The notes under the pieces: generated by a model
The model's input: the letters and a program-made list of their open reading frames with translations, nothing else
What the model was told of the DNA's origin: nothing
Databases searched by the model: none
NCBI RefSeq assembly: GCF_008329965.1
Contig: NZ_CP036150.1
Location: 3,762,439 to 3,826,438, forward strand
DNA length: 64,000 nucleotides
Source of the DNA: Oceanispirochaeta crateris
GTDB taxonomy: Bacteria; Spirochaetota; Spirochaetia; DSM-2461
Reading direction: 5' to 3'
Position numbers and translations under genes: made by a program
Shown: piece by piece, positions 1 to 9,167 of the stretch
How positions within the stretch are numbered: the stretch's first letter is position 1
Layout of the letters: each line of letters starts with the position of its first letter

Positions 1-102
1 GAAATAATAAAATGTTCCGTAATCGTTTCTTTTCCATCATTCTTAATTATCGGCGAAACTCAAATTAAAGTACACAAAAAAAGATTCACAAGATTTTTTT
101 AT

Positions 103-1413
103 TTAAGATGAAAGGAATTCTCCCTCAAGGGATATTCCTGTAGACCCGGTAATCTTTACGGGGACAAAATGACCCGGGACAATTTCCTGGTTTCCCTGAA
201 AGTGTATATTGATTTTCCCCTCTGTCAGGCCTGTCCAACGCCGGCCGTCTCTGGATTTTCCTGTTACCAGAATATTTAGTGTTTTGCCAATGAGAGAGGC
301 GTTGTAGCGGTTTGCCGATTTTATAAACACATCAGATAAAATATGGAGCCTCTGTTTTTTTATGTCCTGTGGAATCTTATCATCCCAGCGGGAACTTACA
401 GCTCCGGGGCGGGGAGAATAGGTGGCTATATAAGCCATGTTGTAATTAAACTCTTCCATGGCAAGGCGTGTATTTTCAAAATTCTCGTCCCCTTCCTCGG
501 TGAACCCTACGATCACATCGGTAAAGAGGGTGGCTTCCGGCAGTATCCGTCGGATATTCTCAACGATCTTCCTGTAGTCGGACAGAGTGTGGTTTCTGTT
601 CATTTTTTTGAGAATTTCATTGTCTCCGGATTGGAGGGGGAGGTGTACCTGCTTGGCAAGACAGCGGTAGCGGGACATGGTTTCCAGTACATCCAATGTC
701 ATATCCCGGGGATGGGGAGAGGTGAAGTAGAGCCAGAATGCATGTTCTGACGCATCTCCCATTTTTCCTATTGCGTCTAGGAGTTCTGCAAAGCTAAGCT
801 CCTCTTCCTTGTCTAATCCGTAGGAATTGACGTTTTGTCCCAGGAGGGTAATGGATTTATACCCTTTTTGCAGAAGCTTGTTGATTTCATCCAGAATCTC
901 AGCTGAGGGGCGGGATACTTCTCTGCCCCTTGTATAGGGAACCGCACAGTACGTGCAGAATTTATCACATCCATTCTGGATGGGGACAAAGGCTTCATAG
1001 TCGGAGTCATAAGAGGGACTGATGCCCCAGAACTCCTTCTGATCGTGATGAGGACGCAGACCTGTCGCGGTGACTATCCCGTATTGGCTGATCATCTCGG
1101 GAAGTCCGGCTATATCGTTTGTTTCAAAAACAAGATCGAAGGTCTTGAGGAATTTCTTCTTATCTTCTTCCAAAAGACAGCCGGTCACAAAGGTAATCAG
1201 GTTTTTATCTTTTTTCCATTTGTTCCAAAGATGAATCCTGCTGTACACCTTGTCGATCGCTTTTTGCCGGACCGAACAGGCCACGATTCCCAGAATATCA
1301 GCGTCTTCTTCTTTGTCTGTTTTTGTGAATCCCATGCCTGTGAAGACTGTGGTTAGCCTTTCGGAATCGGATATATTCATCTGACAACCCAGTGTCAGTA
1401 CATAGTATTTCAT
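103..1413 (-). CDS. miaB: tRNA-2-methylthio-N6-dimethylallyladenosine synthase (MiaB)
   Basis: Radical-SAM methylthiotransferase that adds the 2-methylthio group to i6A37 of tRNAs reading U-initial codons. The 436-residue length is normal for the family. The N-terminal UPF0004 domain has its three cluster cysteines in LGCQMN (residue 10), ACSVRQ and VTGCLL. The radical-SAM motif is CDKFCTYCAVPYTRGRE (CxxxCxxC) near residue 150. The last ~65 residues fit a TRAM RNA-binding domain. The GCQMN start and PYTRGRE favour MiaB over RimO or MtaB. The gene begins 10 nt after the upstream hydrolase stop, so the two are probably co-transcribed. The nearest AAGGAG lies 14 nt before the ATG inside the hydrolase end, so initiation may depend on translational coupling. 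Confidence 0.95.
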   Translation of the reverse strand: MKYYVLTLGCQMNISDSERLTTVFTGMGFTKTDKEEDADILGIVACSVRQKAIDKVYSRIHLWNKWKKDKNLITFVTGCLLEEDKKKFLKTFDLVFETNDIAGLPEMISQYGIVTATGLRPHHDQKEFWGISPSYDSDYEAFVPIQNGCDKFCTYCAVPYTRGREVSRPSAEILDEINKLLQKGYKSITLLGQNVNSYGLDKEEELSFAELLDAIGKMGDASEHAFWLYFTSPHPRDMTLDVLETMSRYRCLAKQVHLPLQSGDNEILKKMNRNHTLSDYRKIVENIRRILPEATLFTDVIVGFTEEGDENFENTRLAMEEFNYNMAYIATYSPRPGAVSSRWDDKIPQDIKKQRLHILSDVFIKSANRYNASLIGKTLNILVTGKSRDGRRWTGLTEGKINIHFQGNQEIVPGHFVPVKITGSTGISLEGEFLSS

Positions 1414-1423
1414 AAGGGGAGTG

Positions 1424-2200
1424 TCACTCCTTTTTAAACCAGTCTATGATGCGGTCTGCCACTTCTTTTCGCTCACAACCATTGACCAGAACATGGGGAC
1501 TCTCCACCAAAACTATATGCTCTTTTCGGTTACTGCTTATTCCATTCTCAATGATCTGGACCGCATCTGGAGCTACCGTTTTATCTCCTTCGGACACAAT
1601 AGTCAAGGTTGGAGATTTGACCCTAGAAAGATTTTTAAGGGCTCTTTTTCTCAGGGCAATCATGTCGGCTACCTTTATAACATCCGTTCTTGCCCAGTAA
1701 GCCCTTCCCAGGGTTCTCCGCTCTTCATCGTCTTCGTCCTCTTCTTTCCAGGAACCCTTGACGGAATGTATGAAATACTTGAGAAAAGGAGTCTTGAAAA
1801 CAAGTTTGTTTCTTATGCTGATTGCTGGAGCCATGACGACAATTTTTGCCGGGTCAAAGAGAGCAGCCAGGATGAGGGTCAACAGACCGCCCATGGAGAG
1901 ACCGGCAATATACACGGTCTTGTACCGGGATTGTAAAAGCACATACTCATCAACTACACAGCGCAGCCAGTCGTGTCCTGTCGATTCATGGAAATCGGCG
2001 GCATTGCTAGCGTGACCGGGGAGACGGGGAAGGGATACGGTGTATCCTTCTGAGACCAGCCGGTCGAAGAGGTAGAAAAAATTGGATGTCATTCCCGTAA
2101 ATCCATGCACGAGGAGTACTGCTTCATCTCCACCCTCATGAAAACGGGGTTGTCCCAATGGCAATATTTGAGTATTTGATGGAATTTTGTCGAAGTTCAT
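1424..2200 (-). CDS. alpha/beta hydrolase (carboxylesterase / monoacylglycerol-lipase-like)
   Basis: Cytoplasmic serine hydrolase of 258 residues. VLLVHGFTG near residue 30 is the oxyanion-hole motif, and GLSMGG (about residue 100) carries the nucleophile serine. The aspartate of SEGDKTVAP and the histidine of VESPHVL complete the triad. Size and motifs fit the Est30-type carboxylesterase/thermostable monoacylglycerol lipase group. No signal peptide is seen. It lies directly upstream of miaB on the same strand. The natural substrate cannot be told from sequence. Confidence 0.85.
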   Translation of the reverse strand: MNFDKIPSNTQILPLGQPRFHEGGDEAVLLVHGFTGMTSNFFYLFDRLVSEGYTVSLPRLPGHASNAADFHESTGHDWLRCVVDEYVLLQSRYKTVYIAGLSMGGLLTLILAALFDPAKIVVMAPAISIRNKLVFKTPFLKYFIHSVKGSWKEEDEDDEERRTLGRAYWARTDVIKVADMIALRKRALKNLSRVKSPTLTIVSEGDKTVAPDAVQIIENGISSNRKEHIVLVESPHVLVNGCERKEVADRIIDWFKKE

Positions 2201-2565
2201 TATTGTTTCTCCCTGATGACTTATTTTGATAGAACTATTTGACCCTAAGATTGACTTTATTTTAAAGCAGACGCAATGTCAAATGCGGTTGAATTCCTAT
2301 TTTTATTCTTGCATAAAATTGTTTAATTATAAGTCCAGATAAATAATTTTTCCTTATGATGATAGAATCTCTATACTTATCTTAAGTATCTTTTTTATCT
2401 TTAAACAAAATAAGTTGGAAACAAAATTATCTTGTTTCTTTTAGTCTTTAACACTTTATTTTATTCCTAATAATGCAATAAATAGTGGTTATATGTAAAA
2501 AACATCCTCCCATTTAGTTAAATTTAAGGTTAATCTAAATCCATTAGTGATCATGGAGGGATATA

Positions 2566-2850
2566 TTGAAAAATAATAAGGATGTTTTGGGTGATATCAA
2601 AGGTGCTACAAGATAATCTATGAATGGTCAGGAAAGCAGCATCACCATTGCTTCAGCTGTCTATATTTTCTTTGTTTCTTCCATAAACAATAATTTTATT
2701 TCTAGTGGGAATATTTTCAATATTTTACGTTCGCCCAGTTTTGTACTGATATTTATTACTGGGATGGCGCTTATTTTGATAACTGCAGATCTTGATCTTT
2801 CAGTAGGCTTTTCTGTGGTGGTGTTGGCTCTTGTATGGTGGAGCTTTAGT
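2566..2850 (+). pseudogene. Broken ribose/AI-2-type ABC sugar permease (RbsC-like) fragment
   Basis: A GGAGG at about 2555 precedes a TTG start at 2566. After 16 codons there is an in-frame TAA at 2614. The same frame then continues with residues typical of the N-terminal half of RbsC-family permeases: a hydrophobic helix, GNIFNILRSPS, then ITGMALILITADLDLSVGFS, matching the family signature (I/V)ITGGIDLSVG. Similarity stops near 2850, and the rest of the open frame to 2946 is low-complexity and unrelated. I see no sugar ABC ATPase or binding protein nearby. A decayed, truncated gene with one early stop is the best reading. Confidence 0.7.
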
Positions 2851-3125
2851 CTTTTTAGCAATTCTTTTAGAAGTCCTCGTAGATGTACTAGAGCTTTAGA
2901 GAGTATTACCATCAGACCTTTTATGAATCCCATGTCGAAACCTTAGCCGACATGGGTTCCTGGTTGTATTCATTACAATGAAAAGTAATCGCGTATTGTC
3001 TGATTTTCCTGATCCCAATTAATATATAGTTTTTTTAACTTTAGGCAATCCGTTAATCAGGAAACTAGGGACACTATCTCCATAATGAACTCTATTATAA
3101 TATTAAGTATACAAATGTATTGTTT
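2851..3125. other. AT-rich stretch without a recognisable gene
   Basis: Lies between the broken permease and the TRAP large permease. Open frames on both strands continue past the permease fragment, but I recognise none. No terminator or repeat is obvious. Confidence 0.5.
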
Positions 3126-4421
3126 TTATACATATCCCATTAGCCGTGGAAGAAGTAATGAAAGATCTGGTACAAAAGTAGTCAAAATTAGTGTAGGTAT
3201 CCATGCAAATAATATGAGAGAAAAAGTTGGTTTAAGCATTTCCTTGACATCAGCACCAGCGACTCTTCCCCCTAAATAAAGCAACGGTGCACATGGAGGT
3301 GTGACGTTGCCCATGCCAATATTGACACTTAATACGGCTGCAAATTGGATAGGTGTCATACCTAAAGCCATAACTACAGGGAGTAAAAGAGGAGCACTGA
3401 GGACTGTACCGCTGCAATCATCCATGAGCATACCGATAACGAGCATAAATAGGTTAATCATAATTAAAATTATTGCACGGTTAGAAGAAAGGGATGTTAA
3501 AAAATTCAAAATCAGGTCAGGCAAGTTCTCTGTCATAAACATACGGCTGAGAATTCCCACTGAAAATAGCATGACCATTATAACACCTGATGTCTCGCCG
3601 GCTTGGACCAAGGCCGCTTTGAAAGAAATAGAGTCAATTCGGTGATAGTAAAAAATACCAATTATCAGAGAGTAAATGACTGAGAATGCTGCACCTTCAG
3701 TAGCAGTCAAGACACCACCATAAATACTTCCTAGTAATAATATAGGCATCATGACAGCTGGAACTGCACTTCGTTGTTTTCTTTCCCCACTTTCTTTAAT
3801 TTCCTTCTTTAAAGGCTGAAAGTTAACCATATCCGGGTCTTTTTTCACAAAGTATGCATTCACAATGCTGAATAATGTAATAAGGATCACACCCGGAATA
3901 ATCGTTGCTAAAAAACAAGCTAGCACAGAGGTCCCAGTACCCCAAGCATATAAAATCATTAAAATGCTAGGTGGAATCATTATACCTAGCACCCCGGAAC
4001 TGGCAAGCATGGCACCTATTAAGCCGGGCTTATAGCCTTGTTCTTTCAGACGAGGTGTCATAATTGATCCAATGCATGACAACGTTGCAGTGGCACTTCC
4101 AGACACAGCACCAAACATAGCCGAGGAAATAATGGTTACTGTGCCAAGAGCAGCCTTAGAGCCCTTGCAAAGCTTCATTAACCCCTGAACTAGCTTTTCA
4201 CCGATGCCACCTTTGTCTATGATGGCGCCTGCCAAAACGAATAGAGGAATAGTCAGTAAAAGAATACTGTTTTGGTTGTTAAAGCCGTAAGAGAATAACA
4301 TTAGGGGATTAAATCCGCCAATGGTGCATATAAAAGCAGCGCATAGAAAGAAGGACAGAGGAATAGGAATGCCAACTGCCATGGCTAGAATTAATATTAA
4401 AAGAGCAATTAATGATGTCAT
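3126..4421 (-). CDS. dctM: TRAP transporter large permease, DctM family (system 1)
   Basis: Membrane subunit that couples sodium-driven uptake of a small carboxylate-type solute. It has 431 residues, normal for DctM, and about twelve hydrophobic segments. Family motifs seen are SILLLTIPLFVLAGAIIDKGG, SAMFGAVSGSATAT, PPSILMILYAWGTG and NVTPPCAPLLYLG. Its ATG shares one base with the stop of the upstream dctQ (TAATG), so the two are translationally coupled. It is the last gene of a dctP-dctQ-dctM operon on the minus strand. The substrate is unknown. The neighbouring ridA/UPF0597 pair hints at an amino-acid-like compound. Confidence 0.92.
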   Translation of the reverse strand: MTSLIALLILILAMAVGIPIPLSFFLCAAFICTIGGFNPLMLFSYGFNNQNSILLLTIPLFVLAGAIIDKGGIGEKLVQGLMKLCKGSKAALGTVTIISSAMFGAVSGSATATLSCIGSIMTPRLKEQGYKPGLIGAMLASSGVLGIMIPPSILMILYAWGTGTSVLACFLATIIPGVILITLFSIVNAYFVKKDPDMVNFQPLKKEIKESGERKQRSAVPAVMMPILLLGSIYGGVLTATEGAAFSVIYSLIIGIFYYHRIDSISFKAALVQAGETSGVIMVMLFSVGILSRMFMTENLPDLILNFLTSLSSNRAIILIMINLFMLVIGMLMDDCSGTVLSAPLLLPVVMALGMTPIQFAAVLSVNIGMGNVTPPCAPLLYLGGRVAGADVKEMLKPTFSLILFAWIPTLILTTFVPDLSLLLPRLMGYV

Positions 4422-4954
4422 TAGGCATTCCGTCCTTTAAAAATTTCTATAGATACTTTTGTGTCAATATTTTTGAGATCTAGAAATGAGGTGACGCAAT
4501 CGCGAATTAAATAGAATCCCCACATAAAAAAAGCTAAACACATAGGAAATTGCTGAAAGTAGTAGGGTATCTTGTGGACACTTGTTCTGGGTTTGAGAGC
4601 AATCGTCCAAGACCAATAGTCATAGCACCATTTTATCGCTACACAGCATATAGCTAAACTAAGGAGATCTTTGATGATTTCTTTGATAGAAATAATCCTT
4701 GGGTTTTGGGTAAAGATAGATACCATATCTGCATTAAGGTGTGTTTTAGATCGTGATGCGGAAATACTTCCAATAAAATACAGCCAGTAACCGAATATTA
4801 GTATAATCTCTTCAGAACCATAAAAATCAGTTTTCAATATGTAGCGCATAAACGCGCCTGTCATAATCAAAATCGTAACGATAGATCCTGATATAATGAT
4901 TATATAATCATAGATTATCTGCAAAACTTTATCTATATATGCAATAATTTTCAT
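4421..4954 (-). CDS. dctQ: TRAP transporter small permease, DctQ family (system 1)
   Basis: Four-helix membrane subunit of the TRAP system, 177 residues. The family pattern is visible: a first helix followed by FMRYILKTDFYGSEEIILIFGYWLYFIG (typical RY..........E(E)), then an amphipathic stretch and two more helices. It lies between dctP (138 nt upstream) and dctM (1-nt overlap). Confidence 0.88.
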   Translation of the reverse strand: MKIIAYIDKVLQIIYDYIIIISGSIVTILIMTGAFMRYILKTDFYGSEEIILIFGYWLYFIGSISASRSKTHLNADMVSIFTQNPRIISIKEIIKDLLSLAICCVAIKWCYDYWSWTIALKPRTSVHKIPYYFQQFPMCLAFFMWGFYLIRDCVTSFLDLKNIDTKVSIEIFKGRNA

Positions 4955-5092
4955 ATGTTTATATTACCCTCCTAATTTATATATCTTTGATCCATCCATT
5001 GAGGCAATATAGGATTTACATCTCTGCAAACCCCATATTGTCTCAATGGAGCCATTGTAAATATTCATTAGAAACTAGAACATAACTGGAAC

Positions 5093-6172
5093 TCATTCAT
5101 TAAAACTAGCTAGAACATTGTCCAAAAACTCCTGAGTAAAAGTTTGTGCTAGTTTTGGCCATACATTGGCACGAACAGCATCTGCAAAAGTCGCTCGTTC
5201 TGAATCAGAAAATTCAACGACTGTGACCCCACTCTCTTCCAAAAGGGTCTTGTATTTTCCCTCATCTTCTTGAGCTAACGATATGCTGTCAAGGCATTTA
5301 TCTTGGATAATCGTACGGATTGATTCTTGATCCTCCGGCAATAGTTTCTCAAAGGCAGTTTTACTTATCAGGATATGAGTAGCTTCTTGTACTTGTTGGT
5401 AATCATAGAAGTGATTAAGAACATCACGAAAATATTGGTAGTTTAGGTTTGCTGGACCACCAGCCCAACCATCCGCAAGACCAGTCTGAATTGATGTATA
5501 GGTATCTGAATATGGAATAGTTGTCGTTCGGAAACCTAGCTCTATATTACATTCAGCAAAAGTGTCCATAGCAGGAACTCTGATAAGAGCTCCTTTTTCA
5601 GCACCAACCACAGCAGCATCAGTCAGTTCAACATCGGTACCGACACCGTCAAAACCTTCACAAAAAAATCCCATCAGTTCTATACCTAATTTACTCTCAA
5701 TTTCGTGTATTGTTTTAAAAAGGTACGAATCAGGACTGTAAATAGTAGCCAGCTGATCATAGCCTGTGGCTAAGTAAGGCAAAAAAGTACCCAATAGGCG
5801 GGAATCATAAGCAGAATTAACAGAAATATGCCCCATTTCAACGCTTCCAAACATGATCTCATCAAACACACTCATGTAATCACCGAGCTGGTTGTCTGGG
5901 TAAAGAGTAATATTGACGCGACCATCAGTAGCCTCTTTTATACTGTCAATAATTTCTTTGTCTGCTAAAGTTACAAAAGAATCATTGGGATGTTGATTAG
6001 CCATACGCCATTCCACAGGAATGAAGTCATCAGTAGAAGTAAGGTTTGTTGATTTCTCTCCATCAGCAGAAGCATTGCTTGTGGATTTTTTGCCACCTCC
6101 ACAAGCAGAAAAAACGGAAATCAGAATGCAACACAAGAGAAGTGCACCCAATTTTTTTGCGGAATCCTTCAT
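5093..6172 (-). CDS. dctP: TRAP solute-binding lipoprotein, DctP family (system 1)
   Basis: Extracytoplasmic binding protein of 359 residues. The signal peptide ends in a true lipobox (SVFSAC at about residue 24), followed by a Gly/Ser/Lys-rich linker. This differs from the other binding proteins in the window, which lack the cysteine. The DctP fold is supported by NQHPNDSF, ITLYPDNQLGDY, the ligand-arginine region ALIRVPAMDTF, and TTIPYSDTYTSIQTGLADGW. First gene of dctPQM; its promoter (6228-6261) is nearly identical to one upstream of ridA. The substrate is unknown. The lipobox style and AT-rich codons suggest a different origin from the rest of the window. Confidence 0.9.
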   Translation of the reverse strand: MKDSAKKLGALLLCCILISVFSACGGGKKSTSNASADGEKSTNLTSTDDFIPVEWRMANQHPNDSFVTLADKEIIDSIKEATDGRVNITLYPDNQLGDYMSVFDEIMFGSVEMGHISVNSAYDSRLLGTFLPYLATGYDQLATIYSPDSYLFKTIHEIESKLGIELMGFFCEGFDGVGTDVELTDAAVVGAEKGALIRVPAMDTFAECNIELGFRTTTIPYSDTYTSIQTGLADGWAGGPANLNYQYFRDVLNHFYDYQQVQEATHILISKTAFEKLLPEDQESIRTIIQDKCLDSISLAQEDEGKYKTLLEESGVTVVEFSDSERATFADAVRANVWPKLAQTFTQEFLDNVLASFNE

Positions 6173-6227
6173 AATTATTTCTCCTTTCTTTAATTATGTT
6201 GATTGAATTAATTGCCAATTAAGGCAT

Positions 6228-6261
6228 GTTTATTATTGTTAGCTTTTCTGCTAGTTGTCAA
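6228..6261 (-). promoter_or_regulatory. Promoter of dctPQM (system 1), copy A of a duplicated promoter
   Basis: Read on the minus strand, TTGACA (6261-6256) is followed 18 nt later by AATAAT (6237-6232) within ACAATAATAAAC. ATTGTTAT lies just upstream. The dctP ATG is about 55 nt downstream. The TTTTGTTGACA and ACAATAATAAAC blocks and their 16-nt spacing recur at 6891-6929 on the plus strand. Confidence 0.7.
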
Positions 6262-6869
6262 CAAAATTATAACAATATCTTGTATTTATTCCTTGTTCTG
6301 TACAAAATATTTGTATTTTAGAAATTCTTCATAATTATTTAAATTTTGTGCAATCAAGGAGATGTATAGTTTTTTATAGCATTTAATCGAGTATTTTTCA
6401 CACTCTCCACATGAGAGAATGAATATAATTATAGATAGTCTTACTACTTATACTTTGGGTTTGTTATCCCTATTAAATCATTATTTATTCGGATTCGGAG
6501 ACTCTCTTAGCTCAAGCAACAGGTTTGACTGGTTGCTAAGATGATGTATCAACTTTTTGTTTTGAATATTGAAATCTCCATTGCTTTAGCTGATAGTTTT
6601 AACCAAAGCAACGGATTATAAATTTCCTATTCTATTTCTGTAGATAGTAGTTTTCGATTCAAACTTTCAGAAGTCGGAGTCTACACATATTCAGAACATG
6701 GTATTTCTAAAAGGTTTTCATTTGCCATAAAAGTCATTCTTCGAAAATTCATAGATACTCCTAACACTCTGATTCTTGTGTCTTAAGAACTCCTGTCAGT
6801 TGAAAAATTATTTTATCATTTTGGTTGGAAGAGTTTATCAAGGAATTAAAATATTGTATTAATGCGATC
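6262..6869. other. AT-rich intergenic region
   Basis: About 600 bp between two divergent promoters. I found no supported gene, RNA or terminator. Reading frames are short and broken in all six frames. A decayed gene cannot be excluded. Confidence 0.5.
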
Positions 6870-6929
6870 AAAATAACAATAAATTGTTATTTTTGTTGAC
6901 AGGTGCTAAAAATACAAACAATAATAAAC
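6870..6929 (+). promoter_or_regulatory. Promoter and palindromic operator of the ridA operon, copy B
   Basis: A perfect inverted repeat, AAAATAACAAT and ATTGTTATTTT with a 2-nt spacer (6870-6893), abuts a consensus -35 TTGACA (6896-6901). An AATAAT -10 (6920-6925) follows at 18 nt inside ACAATAATAAAC. The arrangement matches copy A upstream of dctP. The leader to ridA would be about 320 nt. The palindrome touching the -35 suggests a DNA-binding regulator here, possibly the YheO-type protein at 10.9 kb. Confidence 0.65.
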
Positions 6930-7251
6930 GTACAAAAACTGGCAAATCAATCTAATAGGAATATTTCTAATAGAAGATTCAGGAATGAGAACGATCTCTA
7001 TTTATTAACTAGTAATATGCAGAGGCCATTGTTGTTGAAACAGTCAGATATAATTCTAGGAATAAGAAATACATAGTCAGTTAGAGCGTTTCAGTGCTGT
7101 TAGGCTTAAAATTGATTGCATTCTGGATTCTAGGATTGGGATGATCTATGGATAAGTAGGACACTATTAATAATGGGTGTTGTTGGTACTTGTATAGTTT
7201 TAATTTCAAAAATTGAAAAATTTTAGAGATAATAGTAATAGGATGGATAAA

Positions 7252-7632
7252 ATGGATAAAGAGGTTTTAATTACTGATAAAGCACCGAAATCGGTGGGAC
7301 CGTATTCTCAGATGGTAAAGTGTGGAGATTTTCTGTTTATTTCCGGTCAGATTTCGGCAGATGTTAAAACAGGTGAAATCGTACATCAAGATGTTACAAA
7401 ACAAACGCACACTATTATGCGCACAATTAAAGATATGCTAGATGATGCTGGTAGTAATATGGATAAAGTTGTCAAATGTTCTGTGCATCTTTCTGATGCT
7501 ATATATTTTGAAGAAATGAACAATGTGTATCTTCAGTATTTTGATAATGGGTACCCGGCCAGGATTACTGTTTCTGGAGTACAGCTATATGATGGAGTCA
7601 ATGTCGAGATTGATGTTATCGCAGCAGTGTAA
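7252..7632 (+). CDS. ridA: RidA family enamine/imine deaminase
   Basis: Small cytosolic protein that hydrolyses reactive enamine/imine intermediates such as 2-aminoacrylate released by amino-acid dehydratases and desulfidases. From the ATG at 7252 it is 126 residues and starts MDKEVLITDKAPKSVGPYSQ, matching the usual RidA N-terminus. Upstream in-frame TTG (7213) and ATG (7243) would add non-conserved residues, and AGGATGG sits just before 7252. The conserved GPYSQ, FISGQI, and the arginine of ARITVSGVQ (usual R105-equivalent) are present. It lies 40 nt before the UPF0597 gene, whose predicted chemistry yields exactly this type of intermediate. Confidence 0.92.
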   Translation: MDKEVLITDKAPKSVGPYSQMVKCGDFLFISGQISADVKTGEIVHQDVTKQTHTIMRTIKDMLDDAGSNMDKVVKCSVHLSDAIYFEEMNNVYLQYFDNGYPARITVSGVQLYDGVNVEIDVIAAV

Positions 7633-7672
7633 TACTTGATTTATTGAATAAAAATAAATATTGGAGGCCTTT

Positions 7673-9016
7673 ATGATTACACATGATGATATTACCAAAA
7701 TGCTAGAAATGGAAATGCAACCTGCGTTAGGCTGTACTGGACCCACTGCCTATGCTCTTGCAGCAGCTCGGTGCAAGCCTTTTCTCACTGCTGATGTGAA
7801 TTTAATGAATATATACGTTAGCCCTGCTTTTTTAAAGATAGGCTTTGGAGTTGCGACTCCTGGTACAACAGAGCCGGGGATTGGGATTGCCGCGGCGATA
7901 GGACTATTGGGTGGTGATTATACACTCGGGATGGAGGTTCTGAAACCTTGCACTCCCCAGAATATTCAGAAGGCACAGCTCATGGTCGATGAAGGTAGGG
8001 TGCAGATCTTCAGTGACGGGGAGGAGACCGGTGTATATGTCCGTGCAGAGGTAATTACCAACAACGAAACGGTTATCACAATTCTTTCGGGTAAACATGA
8101 TGGTATCATCAGTGTATCAGTTAATGGCCAGGAAATGTTTCATAACGAAGACTCTCTGAAGGAAATTGAGCAAGATGAAGTTTTTTTAACCCCAGACATC
8201 ATCTTTGATTACATCTCCCATGTTGATACCAAGGAACTGCAATTTCTGTTGGACGGGTATAAGATGAATCTAGCTCTTGCTGAGGATGGTTTGAAAAATG
8301 AATTTGGATTGCATAGTGGACGGGCTTACCTCAGGTCTACGTTTCAGAAAAATAAAGTACCTGCAGATTTGTTTGAACAACCGTTAAAGTATCTGCCAGT
8401 AACTTTGGATAAAAAGGTACAAATTCTGGTTTCTGCAGCTTCCGATGCCCGTATGGGTGGTAGCAGTTATCCTGCCATGGCAGCAATGGGAGATGGTAAT
8501 CAAGGTATAACCGCTATTTTACCTGTTGGCCTTGCTGCAGAATCGTATAACTCCTCTAAGGAAGAGATGATTCGTGCACTAGCTTTATCTTGTCTGATGC
8601 TTTTCTTTGTAAAGATCCATATCGGACGTTCCGCTGCATTCTGCATGTGCGCAATCGCTGCTTCCGCTGGCGCCACAGCAGGTATTTGCTATTTAAAAGG
8701 GTTAGATGAAAAAGCGATCCGTGGAGCAGTTAAAAATTCAATTTCACCACTTGCGGGGATGTTATGTGATGGTGCCAAAAATGGGTGTGCATTGAAAATG
8801 TCAATTGCTAGTATGACTGCACTAAATGCAGTGGAGCTGGCTGAATCGGGAATTGAGGTTGGCTATTTTGATGGTGTGGCAGATAACACACTAGAAGAAA
8901 CTGTAAACTGCATTACTGACATTGCGAACAAGAGCATGGATTTACTTGATGAGTTGATGGTCAATAGTATTTTATTGAAAGAAGAAAGAAAAAGAAAAAA
9001 ATGCAAAACAATATAA
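7673..9016 (+). CDS. UPF0597 family, L-cysteine desulfidase-like (CyuA/YhaM) Fe-S enzyme, divergent
   Basis: Family members such as E. coli YhaM/CyuA and archaeal cysteine desulfidase use a [4Fe-4S] cluster to eliminate sulfide from L-cysteine, giving pyruvate and ammonia via an aminoacrylate. The ATG at 7673 follows GGAGG with good spacing; an upstream TTG would place the start inside the ribosome site. The protein has 447 residues. Candidate cluster cysteines are Cys21 (PALGCTGP), Cys324 or Cys326 (AAFCMCAIAA), and Cys365 (GMLCDGAKNGC). SDARMGGSSYPAM and GDGNQGIT are also conserved. The family motif usually reads GCTEP; here it is GCTGP, so the specificity may differ. It forms an operon with ridA. 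Confidence 0.82.
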   Translation: MITHDDITKMLEMEMQPALGCTGPTAYALAAARCKPFLTADVNLMNIYVSPAFLKIGFGVATPGTTEPGIGIAAAIGLLGGDYTLGMEVLKPCTPQNIQKAQLMVDEGRVQIFSDGEETGVYVRAEVITNNETVITILSGKHDGIISVSVNGQEMFHNEDSLKEIEQDEVFLTPDIIFDYISHVDTKELQFLLDGYKMNLALAEDGLKNEFGLHSGRAYLRSTFQKNKVPADLFEQPLKYLPVTLDKKVQILVSAASDARMGGSSYPAMAAMGDGNQGITAILPVGLAAESYNSSKEEMIRALALSCLMLFFVKIHIGRSAAFCMCAIAASAGATAGICYLKGLDEKAIRGAVKNSISPLAGMLCDGAKNGCALKMSIASMTALNAVELAESGIEVGYFDGVADNTLEETVNCITDIANKSMDLLDELMVNSILLKEERKRKKCKTI

Positions 9017-9167
9017 CACAAAAATTGCAGATAGATAATTTGAAAATACTACTTGTTGAGATTATTTCCTAATCAAGTCATCCTCTATAAATGGGGGTGA
9101 TCTATCCCCAATAAATCGTACCACAATATAGATTAGTTTTCAGCCAACAAATACAATGGAGGCTGAT

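Noticed and set aside
343-1356. Several plus-strand open frames inside miaB.
   Set aside because: Shadows of a well-supported gene on the other strand.
2661-2933. A 90-codon minus-strand open frame over the permease fragment.
   Set aside because: No ribosome site or recognisable domain. The plus-strand frame has clear permease signatures.
6400-6840. Possible decayed gene in the long gap between dctP and ridA.
   Set aside because: Frames are broken every few dozen bases and no residue pattern is recognisable.
3056-7165. Short look-alike boxes (GGAAACTAGGGACACTAT near 3060 and GGATAAGTAGGACACTAT near 7148) flanking the dctPQM region, possibly ends of a composite mobile element.
   Set aside because: The match is short, needs gaps, and no transposase or matching inverted end accompanies either copy.
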